Shown: positions 7,129-15,469 of the stretch, piece after piece
Position numbering within the stretch: the first letter of the stretch is position 1
Layout: the number at the start of each line of letters is the position of its first letter
DNA from: Palsa-504 sp963753195
Lineage (GTDB): Bacteria; Actinomycetota; Actinomycetes; Streptosporangiales; Streptosporangiaceae
DNA: 64,000 bases
Reading direction: 5' to 3'
Assembly (NCBI GenBank): GCA_963753195.1
Contig: CAVWBH010000002.1
Span: forward strand, 124,001-188,000
Translations under genes and position numbers: made by a program
Notes under the pieces: generated by a model
The model's input: the letters and a program-made list of their open reading frames with translations, nothing else
Told to the model about the DNA's origin: nothing
Databases searched by the model: none

Positions 7129-8052
7129 ATGGAAGCAGCCATCGAAGTGGCCGGCCTGCGTAAGCGGTTCGGATCGGCGCAGGCGCTGGACGGGATGTCG
7201 TTCACCGTCTCGCCGGGCCAGGTGACCGGCTTTGTCGGCCCGAACGGCGCCGGCAAGTCCACCACGATGCGGATCATCCTCGGCCTGGACGCGGCCGACG
7301 AGGGCACCGCGCTCATCGGCGGGCGGCCGTACCACACGCTGCGGCGCCCGCTCAGCCACGTCGGCGCGCTGCTGGACGCGGCGGCCTTGCAGCCCAGCCG
7401 GAGCGGGCGCAACCACCTGATCTGGCTGGCCCACTCGCAGGGCCTGGGCTGCACCCGGGCCGATGAGGTACTCCAGCTGACCGGGCTGGAGCCGGCCGCG
7501 AAGCGCAAGGCCGGCGGCTACTCGCTCGGCATGCGGCAGCGGCTGGGCATCGCCGCGGCGCTGCTCGGCGACCCGCCGGTGCTGCTGATGGACGAGCCGT
7601 TCAACGGCATGGACCCGGAGGGCATCGTCTGGGTGCGCGCCTTCCTCCGGTCACTGGCCGCACAGGGTCGGGCCGTGCTGGTGTCCAGCCACCTGATGAG
7701 CGAGCTCCAGGACACCGCCGATCACCTCATCGTGATCGGCCGCGGCCGGGTCATCGCGGACACCAGCGTGGCCGCGCTGATCGAGGCCGCGTCGGGAAAC
7801 CGGGTGGAGCTGCGCACAGCGGCCCGTACCGAGGCGATGACGGTCCTGGCCCACGCGGGGGCGACCGTCGCCGCGTGGGCGCCGGACGCGCTCACCGTCT
7901 CCGGCCTCCCGGCCGAGAAGATCGTGACGGCGCTCACCGACAGCCACATCCCGTTCACGGAGGTGGCCGCGCACCGAGCGTCCCTGGAGGAGGCGTACAT
8001 GGACCTCACCAGGGACGCGGTCGAATTTCACGCCGGAGGTGCGCAGAGATGA
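7129..8052 (+). CDS. ABC transporter ATP-binding protein, bacitracin/multidrug exporter type
   Basis: The 307-residue protein carries Walker A GPNGAGKSTT, the signature YSLGMRQRLGIAAALLG, Walker B VLLMDEPFNGMDPEG and the switch His in VSSHLMSEL. A C-terminal regulatory extension ends in the VAAHRASLEEAYMDLT block typical of the CcmA/YhaQ-like exporters. The ATG at 7129 was chosen because the homologous part begins right after it and an AGGA lies 9-10 nt upstream; an in-frame ATG at 7093 would add 12 residues. The stop overlaps the next gene (ATGA), so it is the motor of an exporter made with the two permeases downstream, probably controlled by the divergent two-component system. Confidence 0.93.
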   Translation: MEAAIEVAGLRKRFGSAQALDGMSFTVSPGQVTGFVGPNGAGKSTTMRIILGLDAADEGTALIGGRPYHTLRRPLSHVGALLDAAALQPSRSGRNHLIWLAHSQGLGCTRADEVLQLTGLEPAAKRKAGGYSLGMRQRLGIAAALLGDPPVLLMDEPFNGMDPEGIVWVRAFLRSLAAQGRAVLVSSHLMSELQDTADHLIVIGRGRVIADTSVAALIEAASGNRVELRTAARTEAMTVLAHAGATVAAWAPDALTVSGLPAEKIVTALTDSHIPFTEVAAHRASLEEAYMDLTRDAVEFHAGGAQR

Positions 8053-9653
8053 CAGCAGTCACGCCGTATAAGTCGGACCAGCAGGCTGGCCGCGACGGGT
8101 TCGCGGAACTGCTGCACGCGGAGTGGACGAAGTTCCGCACGGTCCGCGGCTGGGTCATCGGCGCGATCGCCGCGATCGTGGTGGCGGCGGGGGTCGGACT
8201 GCTGGCCAGCGGGGGCAGCACCACGGCGTGCCAGCAGGTGGGGAGCAGCGGACCGGCCCGAAGCGGGGCAGCCTGCGGGCCGGTCTTCCCGGTGGGGCCG
8301 AACGGCGAGCCGGTGAGCGACAGCTTTTACTTCGTGCACCAGCCGCTGGGTGCCAATGGCACCATCACGGCCCGGGTCACCTCGCTGACCGGCCAGATCC
8401 CGGCGGGGAACCTGAACACCCCGACGCCCTCGATGCAGCCTGGCCTGGAGGAGTGGGCCAAGGCCGGGATCATCATCAAGGCCTCGGCGAACCCGGGATC
8501 GGCGTATGCGGCGATGATGGTCGCCGCCGATCACGGGGTGCGCATGCAGTGGGATTACACCGGGGATACCGCGGGCCTGCCCGGCAGCGTCGGGCCGGCG
8601 GATCCGCGCTGGCTGCGGCTGACCCGGTCCGGTGACGTGATCACGGGCTATGACTCCGCGGACGGCACGAACTGGATCAAGATCGGCACGGTGACGCTGC
8701 CCGGCCTGCCGCCGGTCACGCGGGCCGGGCTGTTCACCGCCTCCCCCGCCTACTCGCAGGAATCGCAGTCGTTCGGCGGCGGGGTCAACGGGCTCAGCAA
8801 CGCCCCCACCCAGGCCACCGCCGTCATCGATAATGTCAGCGGGCTGACCGGCTCGTGGACGGGTGAATACATCGGAACCGACTACGGAGCCGACTACGGA
8901 TCTGGAACCGGCGGATATCACCAGGCCGGCGCCCAGTTCACCGTGACCGGGACAGGCGACATCGCGCCGATCGCGGAGGGGCACGGCGGCCCGGCGGACT
9001 CCGCTGCCACCGTCACCGACTACCTGCTGGGCACGTTCGCCGGGCTGATTGCGCTGGCCGTGGTCGCGGCCATGTTCATGACCGCCGAGTACCGGCGGAA
9101 CCTGATCCGGATCACGCTGGCGGCCAGCCCGCGGCGCGGCCGGGTGCTGGCCGCCAAGGCGATCGTGGTGGCCGCGGTGTCCTTCGTCGCCGGGCTGGTG
9201 GGCGCGGCCGTGGCGGTCGTGGGCGGCAGCGCGATAACACACGCCCGCGGCTACTACGAGTTCCCCGTGCCGGCGTCGGCCGCGGTGCGCGTGGTCATCG
9301 GCACCGGGCTGCTGGCCGCGCTGACCGCCGTCCTAGCCCTCGCCGTCGGGACCATGGTGCGCCGCAGCGCGGCCGCGGTCGCGATCGTCGTCGTCGCGCT
9401 CGTGCTCCCGTACTTCCTGGCCGTCGCCGCGGTCGTGCCGCTCGGCGCGGCAGACTGGCTGTTGCGGATCACCCCGGCGGCGGGATTCGCCGCCCAGCAG
9501 GCGTATCCGGAGTACCCGCAGGTCAACGCCATCTATTCGGCCCTGTCGGGTTACTTCCCGCTCGCCTGGTGGGCCGGCCTGGCGGTGCTGTGCGGCTGGG
9601 CGGCGGCGGCGCTGGCCGGAGCGGCCGTGCTGCTGCGCCGCCGGGACGCCTGA
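8049..9653 (+). CDS. ABC permease with a large extracellular lectin-like domain
   Basis: The 534-residue permease starts with the ELLHAEWTKFRTVRGW amphipathic segment usual in ABC-2 permeases and one membrane helix (about 35-58). About 290 residues outside the membrane follow. Their core (KAGIIIKAS, AAMMVAADHGVRMQWDY, WLRLTRSGDVITGYDSADG, GTVTLPGLP, GLFTASP) looks like a concanavalin-A/DUF1349-like beta sandwich. The rest is membrane (about five helices from DYLLGTFAGLIAL) with the ASPRRGRVLAAKA intracellular loop. The extracellular fold could bind a sugar, peptide or antibiotic and present it to the pump. It is translationally coupled to the ATPase gene (ATGA) and to the next permease (TGATG). 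The sandwich call is by motif memory and moderately sure. Confidence 0.85.
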   Translation: MTAVTPYKSDQQAGRDGFAELLHAEWTKFRTVRGWVIGAIAAIVVAAGVGLLASGGSTTACQQVGSSGPARSGAACGPVFPVGPNGEPVSDSFYFVHQPLGANGTITARVTSLTGQIPAGNLNTPTPSMQPGLEEWAKAGIIIKASANPGSAYAAMMVAADHGVRMQWDYTGDTAGLPGSVGPADPRWLRLTRSGDVITGYDSADGTNWIKIGTVTLPGLPPVTRAGLFTASPAYSQESQSFGGGVNGLSNAPTQATAVIDNVSGLTGSWTGEYIGTDYGADYGSGTGGYHQAGAQFTVTGTGDIAPIAEGHGGPADSAATVTDYLLGTFAGLIALAVVAAMFMTAEYRRNLIRITLAASPRRGRVLAAKAIVVAAVSFVAGLVGAAVAVVGGSAITHARGYYEFPVPASAAVRVVIGTGLLAALTAVLALAVGTMVRRSAAAVAIVVVALVLPYFLAVAAVVPLGAADWLLRITPAAGFAAQQAYPEYPQVNAIYSALSGYFPLAWWAGLAVLCGWAAAALAGAAVLLRRRDA

Positions 9654-10444
9654 TGGCGGACGCGCTGCATGCCGAGTGGACGAAGCTACGGACGCTGTCC
9701 AGCACGTGGTGGCTGCTGCTGGCCGTGGTCGCGCTCACCATCGTGGTGGGCGCGGCCGTGGCCGCGGGCGGCCACTGCGCGCCGGGCGCATGCGCGCCGG
9801 GCCAGACCGGCGCGGACCCGGCGAAGATCAGCCTGTCCGGCGTCTACCTCGGCCAGGTGATCGTCGCGCTGCTGGCCGGGAACGCCGCCGGCGGCGAGTA
9901 CGGCACCGGGATGATCCGGGTGACGCTGGCCGCGACACCACGGCGGCTGGTGATGCTGGCCGCCAAGGCGGCGGTGGTCACCGGCTGGGCCGTGGCCGCC
10001 GGCACGGCCGCTGTGCTCGGCTCGGTGCTGGCCGGGCGGCTGATCCTGCCCGGCCGGGGCCTGTCCGCGGCGAACGGTTATGTGCCGGTGTCGCTGGGCA
10101 ACGGCCCCGACCTGCGTGCCGCGGCCGGCTCGGTGGTGTACCTGGCGCTGATCGCGCTGCTGGCCCTGGGCATCACCATGGCCGTCCGCGACTCCGCCGT
10201 CGGCATCGGCCTGGTGCTCGGCGTGCTGTACCTGTTCCCGATCATCAGCTCGGTGATCCCGGACCAGGCGCTGTCCCGCCACCTGAAGCAGATCGCCCCG
10301 ATGACCGCGGGCCTGTACATCCAGGTCACGGAAGGAGTGCGGGGCCTGCCGCTGGCCCCGTGGCAGGGTCTTGGCGTGCTCGCCGCCTGGGCGGCCGGCG
10401 CGATGGCGGCCGGCGGACTGCTGCTGCGCCTGCGCGACGCCTGA
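9653..10444 (+). CDS. ABC-2 type permease
   Basis: The 263-residue protein has six predicted membrane helices. It shares with its upstream partner the ADALHAEWTKLRTLSSTWW start, the YGTGMIRVTLAATPRRLVMLAAKA intracellular block and a C-terminal LLRLRDA, but lacks the big extracellular insertion. A short Cys pair (GHCAPGACAP) sits in the first outer loop. It probably forms a heterodimer with the upstream permease around the ATPase at 7129. The ATG shares its A with the upstream stop codon. It is the last gene of the exporter operon, and a separate gene begins 24 nt further on. Confidence 0.9.
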   Translation: MADALHAEWTKLRTLSSTWWLLLAVVALTIVVGAAVAAGGHCAPGACAPGQTGADPAKISLSGVYLGQVIVALLAGNAAGGEYGTGMIRVTLAATPRRLVMLAAKAAVVTGWAVAAGTAAVLGSVLAGRLILPGRGLSAANGYVPVSLGNGPDLRAAAGSVVYLALIALLALGITMAVRDSAVGIGLVLGVLYLFPIISSVIPDQALSRHLKQIAPMTAGLYIQVTEGVRGLPLAPWQGLGVLAAWAAGAMAAGGLLLRLRDA

Positions 10445-10468
10445 GGCGGGCATGCCATGATCGGCGGC

Positions 10469-11293
10469 ATGGAGGAATCGCCGACCGGCCGGGTGATCGC
10501 GGCCAACGAGATCTCGCTGTACGTCGAGGACCACGGCGAGGGCATCCCGGTCGTGCTGCTGCACGGCTGGCCGGACTCGGCCCGGCTCTGGCGCAACCAG
10601 GTCCCGTTCCTGGTCAGTCACGGGTACCGGGTCATCACGCCGGACCTGCGGGGGTTCGGCCGCTCGGGGCGCCCGGAGGAGGTCGCGGCGTACTCGCTGC
10701 GGAACTCGGTGCGGGACGTGACCGCGATCCTGGATCACTTCGGCATCGGAGCCGCGCACGTGGTCGGCCATGACTGGGGCGCGACGGTGGCGTGGTACAC
10801 GGCCATGCTCAGCCCGGAGCGGGTCCGCTCGCTGACCGTGATCTCGGTTCCCCATCCCCGGTCCGCGCCGACCCTGCGGTCGCTGGAGATGGGCTGGTAC
10901 CAGCTGTTCTTCCAGTTCGCCGATATCGCGGAGGCCACTATCCAGCACGACGACTGGGCCTGGCTGCGCATGCTCACCCGGGGCGACGGGGACCAGGCGC
11001 AGTGGATCGCGGACCTGTCCCGTCCCGGAGCGCTCACCGCCTCGCTGAACTGGTACCGGGCTAACCTCGCGCCCCGGCTGCCCGCGCCGCGGCGCGACCT
11101 GCCGCCGGTGACCGCGCCGGCCATGGGCATCTGGTCAACCGGGGATCATTACCTGGACGGCGAAATGATGCGGAACTCAGCGTCACTGGTCAGAGGCCCG
11201 TGGCGGTATGAGGAGATCCCGGAGGCCAGCCATTGGGTGCCAGTGGACGCGCCCGCCCGGCTGAACGGGCTCCTGCTGGAGTGGCTTCGTTAA
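10469..11293 (+). CDS. Alpha/beta hydrolase, epoxide hydrolase-like
   Basis: The 274-residue protein has the oxyanion motif HGWPDS, the nucleophile elbow VGHDWGATVAW with Asp instead of Ser, the acid in STGDHYLDG and the His in ASHWVPVDAP. An Asp nucleophile in GHDWG is the mark of soluble epoxide hydrolases and related haloalkane/fluoroacetate dehalogenases, which form an ester intermediate with the substrate carbon. The cap region is rich in Trp and Tyr (EMGWYQLFFQFAD). The start at 10469 is preferred because CATGAT at 10456-10461 fits a -10 box 7 nt upstream; an in-frame ATG at 10457 is the alternative. Substrate unknown. Confidence 0.85.
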   Translation: MEESPTGRVIAANEISLYVEDHGEGIPVVLLHGWPDSARLWRNQVPFLVSHGYRVITPDLRGFGRSGRPEEVAAYSLRNSVRDVTAILDHFGIGAAHVVGHDWGATVAWYTAMLSPERVRSLTVISVPHPRSAPTLRSLEMGWYQLFFQFADIAEATIQHDDWAWLRMLTRGDGDQAQWIADLSRPGALTASLNWYRANLAPRLPAPRRDLPPVTAPAMGIWSTGDHYLDGEMMRNSASLVRGPWRYEEIPEASHWVPVDAPARLNGLLLEWLR

Positions 11294-11480
11294 TGTGAGG
11301 TGACCATGCGGGCGGATCCCGCGCGGATTGCCGCGTCTGATGGGATCATTGAGCCCACTCAGATGACTGCGGTGCGACACTTGACTGGCCGCAAGCCCGT
11401 AACGGCCTGTATCAGGGCTATGGCTCCCCCGCCTCTGTAGTAGATACGAGCGCCTTACACTTGACCGGAAGAAGGGCCAG

Positions 11481-12167
11481 ATGGGGGAAGGATCTTCGGG
11501 AACCGGTCCCGCGTGGCCGCCGCCCGGCGGGGACAGCCCGGCGGCGCGCACCGTCCCGGATCTTCGATCGCCGCCCCGGGCCGGGCCCGTTCAGCCTGCG
11601 CCGCAGCCGGCCACCGTGATCGTGGCGCGCCAGCCGGAGGCCGCGGCGGTCGGGCAAGAGGCGGCGTCGGACGTGGTGCGGTTCGGGCCCGGCGTTCCCG
11701 CCAGCCAGGCCGGAGCGGAGAGCGTGTGGCGTACCGGGCGTGCGCCCGGGCCGCCGCCGCGGCAGGTCAGGCTGCGGCGGCTGCGGCGCCTGCTGGGACT
11801 GGCCCTGACCGTGATCCTGCTCGCCGCGGCCGGCGTGGTGCTGTGGCTGCGCTTTTTCGACCACCCGCCGTTCAGCGTGACCGGCGTGCACATCACCCGG
11901 CAGATCAAGAGCGGGTGCGCGGTCGACGTGACCGGGGAGATCACCACCAACGGCGCGGCCGGGACCATCTCCTACCAGTGGGTCTTCCGGCCGCAGACCG
12001 AGGCGCCGCAGCCGCTGAGCCAGTCGGTGACCGTCGGCCAGCACGCCGTCTACGTCACCGTCGCCGTCGAAGGCCAGGGTCACGGCAGCGCGACGCAGAC
12101 CGTCATCCTTGACGTCCTCGGCCCGGGGGCCGAGTCGGCTCCGACAACAGTCAGCCTGAGTTGCTGA
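11481..12167 (+). CDS. Membrane-anchored protein with extracellular Ig-like domain
   Basis: The 228-residue protein starts with about 100 residues rich in Pro, Ala, Gly and Arg, probably disordered and cytoplasmic. A basic stop (RLRRLRRLL) and one membrane helix (GLALTVILLAAAGVVLWLRF) follow. The last about 90 residues lie outside and look like a beta-sandwich: VTGVHITRQIKS, CAVDVTGEITTN, TISYQWVFRPQ, VYVTVAVEGQG. Two cysteines (GCAV and the C-terminal SC) could form a disulfide. It has a GAAGGG Shine-Dalgarno and is followed 15 nt later by the Ser/Thr kinase gene, so it may be a kinase substrate or receptor partner. In the 187 nt upstream I see only two direct repeats of ACACTTGAC(T/C)GG, at 11377 and 11457. 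Confidence 0.6.
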   Translation: MGEGSSGTGPAWPPPGGDSPAARTVPDLRSPPRAGPVQPAPQPATVIVARQPEAAAVGQEAASDVVRFGPGVPASQAGAESVWRTGRAPGPPPRQVRLRRLRRLLGLALTVILLAAAGVVLWLRFFDHPPFSVTGVHITRQIKSGCAVDVTGEITTNGAAGTISYQWVFRPQTEAPQPLSQSVTVGQHAVYVTVAVEGQGHGSATQTVILDVLGPGAESAPTTVSLSC

Positions 12168-12182
12168 GAGGGGCGGATCGCC

Positions 12183-13601
12183 GTGGCTGAGTGGGACGTG
12201 CCCGGATTCACCGAGCTGAGGGCGCTGGGCTCGGGCGGGTTCGGCGACGTGGTGCTAGCCCGGCACGACGCGTCGGGAACGCTGGTCGCGATCAAGTACC
12301 TGCGGCAGAACCTGCTGTCGGATCCGGAGTTCGCCGGGCTGTTCCGCGCCAAGGCCGGCGTCCTGGCCGCCATGAACGATCCGCACGTGGTCCGGCTCTA
12401 TGAGTACGTCGAGTCGCCGCGGGGCGCGGCCATCGTCATGGAGCTCGTGGACGGCATCTCCCTGCGCGAGATCCTGGTTCACGAAGGCGCCACGACGCCG
12501 GAGGCAGCGCTGGTCGTGCTGCAGGGCTCGCTGCTGGGCCTGGCCGCAGCGCACCGGCACGGGGTGGTGCACCGGGACTACAAGCCGGAGAATGTGCTGG
12601 TCAACGGGGATGGCGCTAGCAAGCTGACGGACTTCGGCATCGCGGCCCGGGCGGGCGACGCCGCGATCCCGGCAGGCAGCCTGGTGTACGCGCCGCCCGA
12701 GCAGTTCGGCGACTCCCCGGCCAGCCCGGCCGGGGACGTCTACGCGGCGACCGCCACCTTCTATGAGTGCCTGGTCGGCCGCCCGCCGTTCATCGGGGAT
12801 ACCGCCGAACGGCTGCTGTACCAGCACATGGCCGAGCCGGTGCCGCTGGAACCCGTGCCCGAGCCGCTGCGGCCGCTGGTCAGGGCCGGGATGGCCAAGG
12901 ATCCACGCGACCGCCCGGCCGACGCGAGCCGCTTCGTCACCGAGCTCGCCACGGTCGCCGCGGGGGCTTACGGCGCGGACTGGGAGCGGCGCGGCCGCTC
13001 TCACCTGGGCGAGGCGGCTCTGCTGCTGGCGGCACTGTGGCCGTCCGGCGCTGCGCCCGCGCTCCAGGGCTCCGCCGTGGAGAGGATCGACCTGTCCGAG
13101 GGCGCCCAACCGGCACCGGGCGTGCTGGCGGCCGGCGCAGCCCGCCATCGCAAGCACCTGAAGCACGTGGCGCACGAGCGGCATCTCAGGCATCTGCGCG
13201 CAGCGGCCGCGGCGGCGCTGATGCTCGCCCTCATCGGGGGCGGCACGGCCCTGGCCCTCACGAGTAACCACAAGCCCAGTCCGCCGGCCCAGTCCGCGGC
13301 AGCGGTGCATCTCATCACGCTCCAGCCGACCTCGCCGGCGGCTGCCGCCGCGTCGCCGAAGCTGAAGAACCACAAGAAGCCCTCGGTATCCCCGATCGCG
13401 TTCACCTCAACGCAGCCCGCTTCATCGACCTCGCCGCCGTCTTCGGCCTCGGCTGCCGCGTCGCCGTCGAAGTCGGCGTCGCCCTCGAAGAAGCCGTCGC
13501 CGTCGCCGTCTCCCTCGCCATCGCCGTCTCCCTCGCCGTCGCCGTCCCCCTCGCCGTCGCCGTCTTCCTCGTCGTCTTCCTCGCCGCCGGGGCGGCGCTA
13601 G
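12183..13601 (+). CDS. Membrane Ser/Thr protein kinase with Ser-Pro repeat tail
   Basis: The 472-residue product has a Hanks-type kinase domain at about residues 8-265. Its marks are the Gly loop GSGGFGDVV, Lys in VAIKYL, the catalytic HRDYKPENV (Tyr where Leu/Ile is usual), DFGIA and a YAPPEQ segment. A basic linker (RHRKHLKHVAHERHLRHLR) precedes one membrane helix (AAAALMLALIGGGTALAL). The outside part is short and ends in a run of Ser-Pro dipeptides and then serines (13490-13590). Unlike PknB it has no PASTA domains, so the repeat tail may span the cell wall. The start is GTG, about 9 nt after GAGAGGGG. It overlaps the convergent psuK gene by 4 nt. Confidence 0.9.
   Translation: MAEWDVPGFTELRALGSGGFGDVVLARHDASGTLVAIKYLRQNLLSDPEFAGLFRAKAGVLAAMNDPHVVRLYEYVESPRGAAIVMELVDGISLREILVHEGATTPEAALVVLQGSLLGLAAAHRHGVVHRDYKPENVLVNGDGASKLTDFGIAARAGDAAIPAGSLVYAPPEQFGDSPASPAGDVYAATATFYECLVGRPPFIGDTAERLLYQHMAEPVPLEPVPEPLRPLVRAGMAKDPRDRPADASRFVTELATVAAGAYGADWERRGRSHLGEAALLLAALWPSGAAPALQGSAVERIDLSEGAQPAPGVLAAGAARHRKHLKHVAHERHLRHLRAAAAAALMLALIGGGTALALTSNHKPSPPAQSAAAVHLITLQPTSPAAAAASPKLKNHKKPSVSPIAFTSTQPASSTSPPSSASAAASPSKSASPSKKPSPSPSPSPSPSPSPSPSPSPSPSSSSSSSPPGRR
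13490..13590 (+). repeat. Tandem hexamers coding for Ser-Pro repeats
   Basis: Units of tcgccg/tctccc/tcgcca are repeated about 15 times and keep the reading frame of the kinase. Length variation between strains is to be expected. Confidence 0.85.
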
Positions 13602-14518
13602 CGGGACGCCCCGGCTGGGCGGGCGCCGAAGCGGGTGACGACGGAGGCGGCGATGCGCGTCGCGAACTCCGCCGCGCCGGCCAGGTCCGCGGCCTGCGGG
13701 TCCGGGCGGCCCGCGAGCCACCGGCTCATGAAGGCACCGCAGAACGCGTCGCCCGCGCCGGTGGTGTCCCGCGCCCGGGCCGGGTAGGCGGCCATGCGAA
13801 CCGGGTTCTCGCCGGGCACCGCCAGCACGCACCCGGCGCCGCCCAGTTTCAGCGCGACGACACCGTAGTGCCGGGTGAGGCGGCTCGCCATGGTGACCGG
13901 ATCTGCCTCGCCGACCAGCATGGCGGCCTCGTCGCGATTGGGGAAGCAGACCGCCGCGCCTTCGGTCCAGCGCAGGAACGCACCGGCCGGCAGCCGGGCC
14001 AGGAAAGCAGCCGAGCCGGGATCTATGGTGACGGCCAGGCCCCGGGACCGGGCCCGCGCGAGCAGCTGGAGCGCGACCTCGAGCAGCGGAGGCTCGAAGA
14101 AGCTGTAGCCGGTCAGGTGCAGCACCTGCGCCTCGTCCAGCAGGCTGTCCGGGAGGTCATCTTCCTGGAGATGACGGTTCGCCCCGCGGTCGGTGAACAT
14201 GGTCCGCTCGCCGTCGGCGGCCACCATGATCACGATCGAGCCGGTCTCCGCGTCCGGGTCGACCGCAAGGTGCGAGCGGACGCCGGTCCTGGCCAGCTCA
14301 TCCCGGTGGTGGTCCGCATCGCGGGCGCCGACCCGGCCGGCGAAGGTGACGCAGGCGCCCAGGTGCGCCATCCAGGCGGCCTGGTTGGCCGCCGCCCCGC
14401 CCGGGCGCGCCCGGATCGCCGCCGGGGTGTCGCTGTCCGGGGTGACCCCGGCCAGCGGCTTGACCAGCACGTCATTAATGACATCGCCGCAGACCAGGAT
14501 CCGCCGGCTGGCGGTCAG
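13598..14518 (-). CDS. psuK: PfkB-family carbohydrate kinase, probable pseudouridine kinase
   Basis: The protein (about 306 residues) is a ribokinase-fold kinase: the PGGAAANQAAWMAHLGA sugar-binding block near the start, TIDPGS, CFPNRDEA, and the C-terminal signature DTTGAGDAFCGAFMS with catalytic Asp. It follows psuG, and the pair makes sense: PsuK phosphorylates pseudouridine and PsuG splits the product. The frame upstream of the GTG at 14470 encodes RRILVCGDVIND, the first conserved strand of the fold, so the true start must lie further up. The only candidate after the in-frame stop is CTG at 14516-14518, overlapping the psuG stop as CTGA, with GGTGAG about 5 nt before it. The substrate is inferred from the neighbour. 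Confidence 0.8.
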   Translation of the reverse strand: MTASRRILVCGDVINDVLVKPLAGVTPDSDTPAAIRARPGGAAANQAAWMAHLGACVTFAGRVGARDADHHRDELARTGVRSHLAVDPDAETGSIVIMVAADGERTMFTDRGANRHLQEDDLPDSLLDEAQVLHLTGYSFFEPPLLEVALQLLARARSRGLAVTIDPGSAAFLARLPAGAFLRWTEGAAVCFPNRDEAAMLVGEADPVTMASRLTRHYGVVALKLGGAGCVLAVPGENPVRMAAYPARARDTTGAGDAFCGAFMSRWLAGRPDPQAADLAGAAEFATRIAASVVTRFGARPAGASR

Positions 14519-15444
14519 CGGGGCTCACCGGCCCGCCGGGACCATGCGCTGGCGATCTGGCCCGCGAGCTCGATGTTGCCGCGCGCGATAGCCAGGTTCA
14601 CCCCGACGCTGGCCCCGCCGGTGACCTGCTGGATCCGGTCGAGCAGGAACGGGCTGACCGCCTTGCCGCGGATGCCCTGCTCGGCCGCGTCCGTCAGGGC
14701 CTCGCCCAGTGCGACGTCGAGCACGCCGGGGTCCAGCTGCAGCGCGGTCGGCAGCGGGTTGGCGATCAGCAGCGCGGACGGCTCGCCGAAGGCGTCCCGG
14801 GCCGCCATTATGTCGGCGATCTCGGCCGGGGAATCGACGCGCCAGTCGAGGTCGTATCCGGAATCGGAGAGCCAGAAGGCCGGGAACCGCGAGGTGCGGT
14901 AGCCGACGACAGCGACGCTGAGGGTCTCGAGCCGCTCCAGGGTGGCCGGGATGTCCAAGATGGACTTCACCCCGGCTGAGACGACCGTGATCGGCGTGCG
15001 GGACAGCACGGTCAGGTCAGCGGACTCGTCGAAGGATTCGGCGGCGCCCCGATGCACGCCGCCCAGGCCGCCCGTGGCGAATACCCGCAGCCCGGCCCGG
15101 GCGGCCAGTACGGAAGTGGCCGCGACCGTGGTGCCGCCGGTCACCTTGCGGGCGATGGCGATGGCAATGTCGCGGCTGCTGACCTTGACCACGGAGTCGT
15201 CGGCCGCGATACGCTCCAGGTCCTGCGGCGACAGCCCGACCTTGGGCACGCCGTCGATGACCGCGATGGTGGCCGGGGTCACGCCCTGGTGCTCGAGGAG
15301 TTCCTCGAACCTCCTCGCGGCGGCGTAGTTGCCTGGGCGCGGCAGGCCATGGGAGATGATGGTGGATTCAAGTGCGACCACCGGCTGCCGGGCAGCGAGC
15401 GCGACGCTGACCCGCTCTGATACTTCTACCAGGGGCGACGGCAC
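14515..15444 (-). CDS. psuG: Pseudouridine-5'-phosphate glycosidase
   Basis: The 309-residue enzyme splits the C-C bond of pseudouridine 5'-phosphate to give uracil and ribose 5-phosphate. Family landmarks are VVALESTIISHGLPRPGN, IAVIDGVPKVGL, KVSSRDIAIA, TGGTTVAAT, the glycine-rich FATGGLGGVHRGA, VVSAGVKSILDI and a near-C-terminal RGKAVSPFLL, LNLAIA-like block. The GTG at 15444 was chosen because conserved sequence starts about 15 residues later. A TACACT hexamer lies 6 nt upstream, which fits a leaderless message; frames beyond it are not conserved. The gene is followed by the kinase with a CTGA overlap. Together they recycle modified nucleoside from RNA turnover; no dedicated transporter is seen nearby. 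Confidence 0.93.
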   Translation of the reverse strand: MPSPLVEVSERVSVALAARQPVVALESTIISHGLPRPGNYAAARRFEELLEHQGVTPATIAVIDGVPKVGLSPQDLERIAADDSVVKVSSRDIAIAIARKVTGGTTVAATSVLAARAGLRVFATGGLGGVHRGAAESFDESADLTVLSRTPITVVSAGVKSILDIPATLERLETLSVAVVGYRTSRFPAFWLSDSGYDLDWRVDSPAEIADIMAARDAFGEPSALLIANPLPTALQLDPGVLDVALGEALTDAAEQGIRGKAVSPFLLDRIQQVTGGASVGVNLAIARGNIELAGQIASAWSRRAGEPR

Positions 15445-15450
15445 ACGACG

Positions 15451-15456
15451 AGTGTA
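15451..15456 (-). promoter_or_regulatory. psuGK -10 box, leaderless start
   Basis: TACACT on the minus strand ends 6 nt before the GTG start of psuG, in the 25-nt gap after the upstream stress-protein gene. Confidence 0.55.
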
Positions 15457-15469
15457 GGTTACTCCGGCA

